From: UBA1723 sp045642085
GTDB lineage: Bacteria; Bacteroidota; Bacteroidia; Bacteroidales; Paludibacteraceae
NCBI GenBank assembly: GCA_045642085.1
Contig: JAZUIF010000082.1
Span: 8,292 to 72,291 of the forward strand
Length of the DNA stretch: 64,000 nt
Direction of reading: 5' to 3'
Below, one piece after another: positions 62,441 to 64,000 of the stretch. A program made the translations under genes and the position numbers. Each line of letters opens with the position of its first letter. Position 1 is the first letter of the stretch. A model generated the notes under the pieces. It was given only the letters and a program-made list of their open reading frames with translations, did no database searches and was not told where the DNA came from.

Positions 62441-63802
62441 ATGATAGAGTTTTTATCATCTTTATGGGTATTGGTTCTTGAAATGGCGCCATACCTGCTT
62501 CTCGGCTTCTTCATTGCCGGTCTGCTTTACGCATTCATTCCACAGAAAATGTTTGCCAAACATCTTCACAAACCGGGTTTCAAATCTGTTCTTTATTCTA
62601 CATTGCTTGGTGTTCCTCTTCCGCTTTGTTCATGTGGCGTATTGCCAACTACAGTTTCATTGAGAAAGAGTGGAGCTTCACGTGGAGCCTGCACTTCATT
62701 CTTGATTTCCACACCTCAGACTGGCGTCGACAGTATTCTTGCCACATATTCATTGCTTGGTTTGCCATTCGCTATTATCCGTCCGATTGCTGCTTTGGTT
62801 ACAGGTTTGGTTGGTGGAGTGGTGACTGATATGTCATTCAAGAACGAGGATGAAATCGAGGTTGTTGAAAGAAAGAGAGAGAATAAGGATCTTTCTTTTA
62901 TTGAAAAGTTGAAGGTTGCATTTAGTTATGCTTTCGACGAATTGCTTGAAGATGTTGGTAAGTGGTTGGTTATCGGTTTGCTTGTGTCTGCTTTGATCAC
63001 TGTGGCTGTGCCAAACGATTTCTTTGCTGCTTTACAGGATTATCCATTCTTAAATATGTTGATTGTTCTTGTGATTGCAATTCCTATGTACACTTGTGCA
63101 ACTGGATCAATTCCAATCGCTCTTTCTTTGATGATGAAGGGAATGACTCCTGGTGCGGCGTTCTTACTTTTGATGGCTGGTCCAGCAATCAACACAGCCT
63201 CTATGCTTGTGATTAACAAGGCTTTTGGTAAGAAGCAGACAATCATTTATATTGTATCGATTGTGTTGGGAGCGATCAGTTTCGGACTTGTGATGGATTA
63301 TCTATTGCCAAGTAGTTGGTTTGACGTTAGCTCAATGTCTGCGGCTGTTTCATGTTGTGAGGAAGGACATAATGAATGGTTTAGCATCATTTGTAGCGTG
63401 ATTTTTGTTATTCTTTTGATCAGAGCCTTCTTGAACGGATTCCATCATCATGGAGAGTGCGGATGTGGTTGTCATGATCACGATGACGACGATGATTGCC
63501 ATTGTCATGAAGGAGATTGCCATTGCCATGAGCATGACGACGATGATGATTGCCATTGCCATGATGGAGAGTGCCATTGCCATGAGCATGAGAATATAGT
63601 GGTTGAACTAAAAGTGAAAGGAATGTGTTGTAGCCATTGTGCCAACAATTTGAAAGAAGGATTCCTTGCCAAAGATGAGATTGAAAGTTGCGACGTCGAT
63701 CATAATTCTGGTTTTGTGAATATCAAATTCAAAGAAGGTCAGAGTTTGACTATCGAACAGCTGAAAGAGGTGGTTGATAGTTTTGGATATGAAATTGTCT
63801 GA
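62441..63802 (+). CDS. SO_0444-type Cu/Zn efflux permease with metal-binding tail and HMA domain
   Basis: 453 residues. The permease domain has about eight helices, with the first near residues 7-29 and the signature P-L-C-S-C-G-V-L-P-T near 61-70, then I-S-T-P-Q-T-G-V-D-S and A-T-G-S-I-P-I-A near 224. After the last helix (about residue 315-332) comes a His/Cys/Asp-rich segment (about 338-387) made of two units like DDDDCHCHEGDCHCHEH, then an HMA domain with G-M-C-C-S-H-C-A-N-N near 391-400. The tail and HMA domain support soft-metal (Cu/Zn) binding. It is on its own, with no regulator or P-type ATPase next to it. Confidence 0.9.
   Translation: MIEFLSSLWVLVLEMAPYLLLGFFIAGLLYAFIPQKMFAKHLHKPGFKSVLYSTLLGVPLPLCSCGVLPTTVSLRKSGASRGACTSFLISTPQTGVDSILATYSLLGLPFAIIRPIAALVTGLVGGVVTDMSFKNEDEIEVVERKRENKDLSFIEKLKVAFSYAFDELLEDVGKWLVIGLLVSALITVAVPNDFFAALQDYPFLNMLIVLVIAIPMYTCATGSIPIALSLMMKGMTPGAAFLLLMAGPAINTASMLVINKAFGKKQTIIYIVSIVLGAISFGLVMDYLLPSSWFDVSSMSAAVSCCEEGHNEWFSIICSVIFVILLIRAFLNGFHHHGECGCGCHDHDDDDDCHCHEGDCHCHEHDDDDDCHCHDGECHCHEHENIVVELKVKGMCCSHCANNLKEGFLAKDEIESCDVDHNSGFVNIKFKEGQSLTIEQLKEVVDSFGYEIV
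63485..63589 (+). repeat. In-frame tandem duplication in the metal-binding tail
   Basis: Unit 1 is 63485-63535 (51 bp), unit 2 is 63536-63589 (54 bp, one GAT codon longer). Both run from GACGACGATGA to GCCATGAGCAT. Confidence 0.85.
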
Positions 63803-64000
63803 TTAAATAATCGAATATGCTTATTTGCACCTTGGAAAGTGCAGATTTTGATAGAATCTGACTTATAGGTCAAATTGCGTGGTGCGACATGTTCAAATCC
63901 CTTATGGTGTAAGGGGAAAGTGGCAATTCAAAAGTTTGAAACAACAAATTGACGAACAAAATCATTCAATAGGTCAAATTGCGTGGTGAAATAGTGTCAA
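63803..64000. repeat. Gene-free tail with a direct repeat
   Basis: 198 bp with no gene that I can support. ATAGGTCAAATTGCGTGGTG occurs at 63865-63884 and again at 63969-63988, perfect over 20 bp and 104 bp apart. A small CCCTTAT-GGTGT-AAGGGG hairpin lies between the copies. The window ends 12 bp after the second copy. Confidence 0.6.

Noticed and set aside
63865..63988. Possible CRISPR or tRNA at the right edge
   Set aside because: Two repeats 104 bp apart do not fit a CRISPR. The GTTCAAATCC stretch recalls a tRNA T-loop, but no acceptor, D or anticodon stems can be drawn.

Overview
The window looks like chromosomal DNA from a member of the Bacteroidales (phylum Bacteroidota). The evidence is: a low-GC genome (about 40% by eye); promoters of the Bacteroidota type (TTTG, about 20 bp, TAnnTTTG) rather than the sigma70 type; the long three-domain form of IspG; a PorX-type PglZ response regulator at the left edge; a very large secreted protein with a type IX secretion (T9SS) style C-terminus; and many SPII lipoproteins. 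I cannot name the genus. I found no rRNA, tRNA, CRISPR array, prophage or insertion sequence. Most of the window is ordinary chromosomal backbone, with several accessory islands.

Layout. 1-2.4 kb: the PorX tail, rsmA and corA, each ended by a clear hairpin. 2.5-6.5 kb: a tandem duplication of a two-gene unit (outer-membrane-type protein plus S41 peptidase lipoprotein); the second unit runs into a TrmH-type RNA methyltransferase. 7.2-11.4 kb: rlmH overlapping a 1225-residue NtrY-like sensor kinase. 11.4-14.0 kb (minus): an SseB-like protein and an AAA-ATPase/PD-(D/E)XK protein. 14.2-20.3 kb: an intergenic repeat, a NADAR-like protein, priA, a GC-rich palindromic repeat, a YgiQ radical-SAM protein and a membrane J-domain protein. 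20.4-28.1 kb (minus): two related secreted proteins that resemble the C-terminal part of GldM, a DUF4332 protein, an LEA-like lipoprotein, ispG and a RelA/SpoT enzyme. 28.2-34.8 kb: a tightly packed operon for an outer-membrane barrel, an imelysin lipoprotein, a di-heme oxidoreductase lipoprotein and a ResB-CcsA cytochrome c assembly protein. 34.9-36.6 kb: manA and a thioredoxin-fold protein that lacks the second active-site cysteine, preceded by a large perfect inverted repeat. 36.7-43.8 kb (minus): tatC, tatA, an ECF S component, a bacterial voltage-gated cation channel, an MBL hydrolase, an rRNA m5C methyltransferase, glgB and a YhcH-family protein. 44.0-56.7 kb: the 2300-residue secreted protein, a serine hydrolase lipoprotein, and an SseB/Sel1 gene pair bracketed by two nearly identical terminators. 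56.9-62.1 kb (minus): a lytic transglycosylase, a DUF2007-like/Usp protein, flotillin with NfeD, and a rhomboid protease. 62.4-63.8 kb: a Cu/Zn-type permease with a duplicated His/Cys/Asp tail and an HMA domain.

How the genes fit together. The most coherent multi-gene system is the 28.2-34.8 kb operon. Imelysins and DHOR-type cytochromes are known partners in iron-responsive loci, and here their own heme-attachment machinery is translationally coupled to them. T9SS links (PorX tail, large T9SS-type cargo, GldM-like domains) recur across the window. The duplicated OMP/S41 unit, the unusual thioredoxin with its inverted repeat, the SseB/Sel1 cassette and a clear excess of GTCGAC hexamers are the main points worth a second look.
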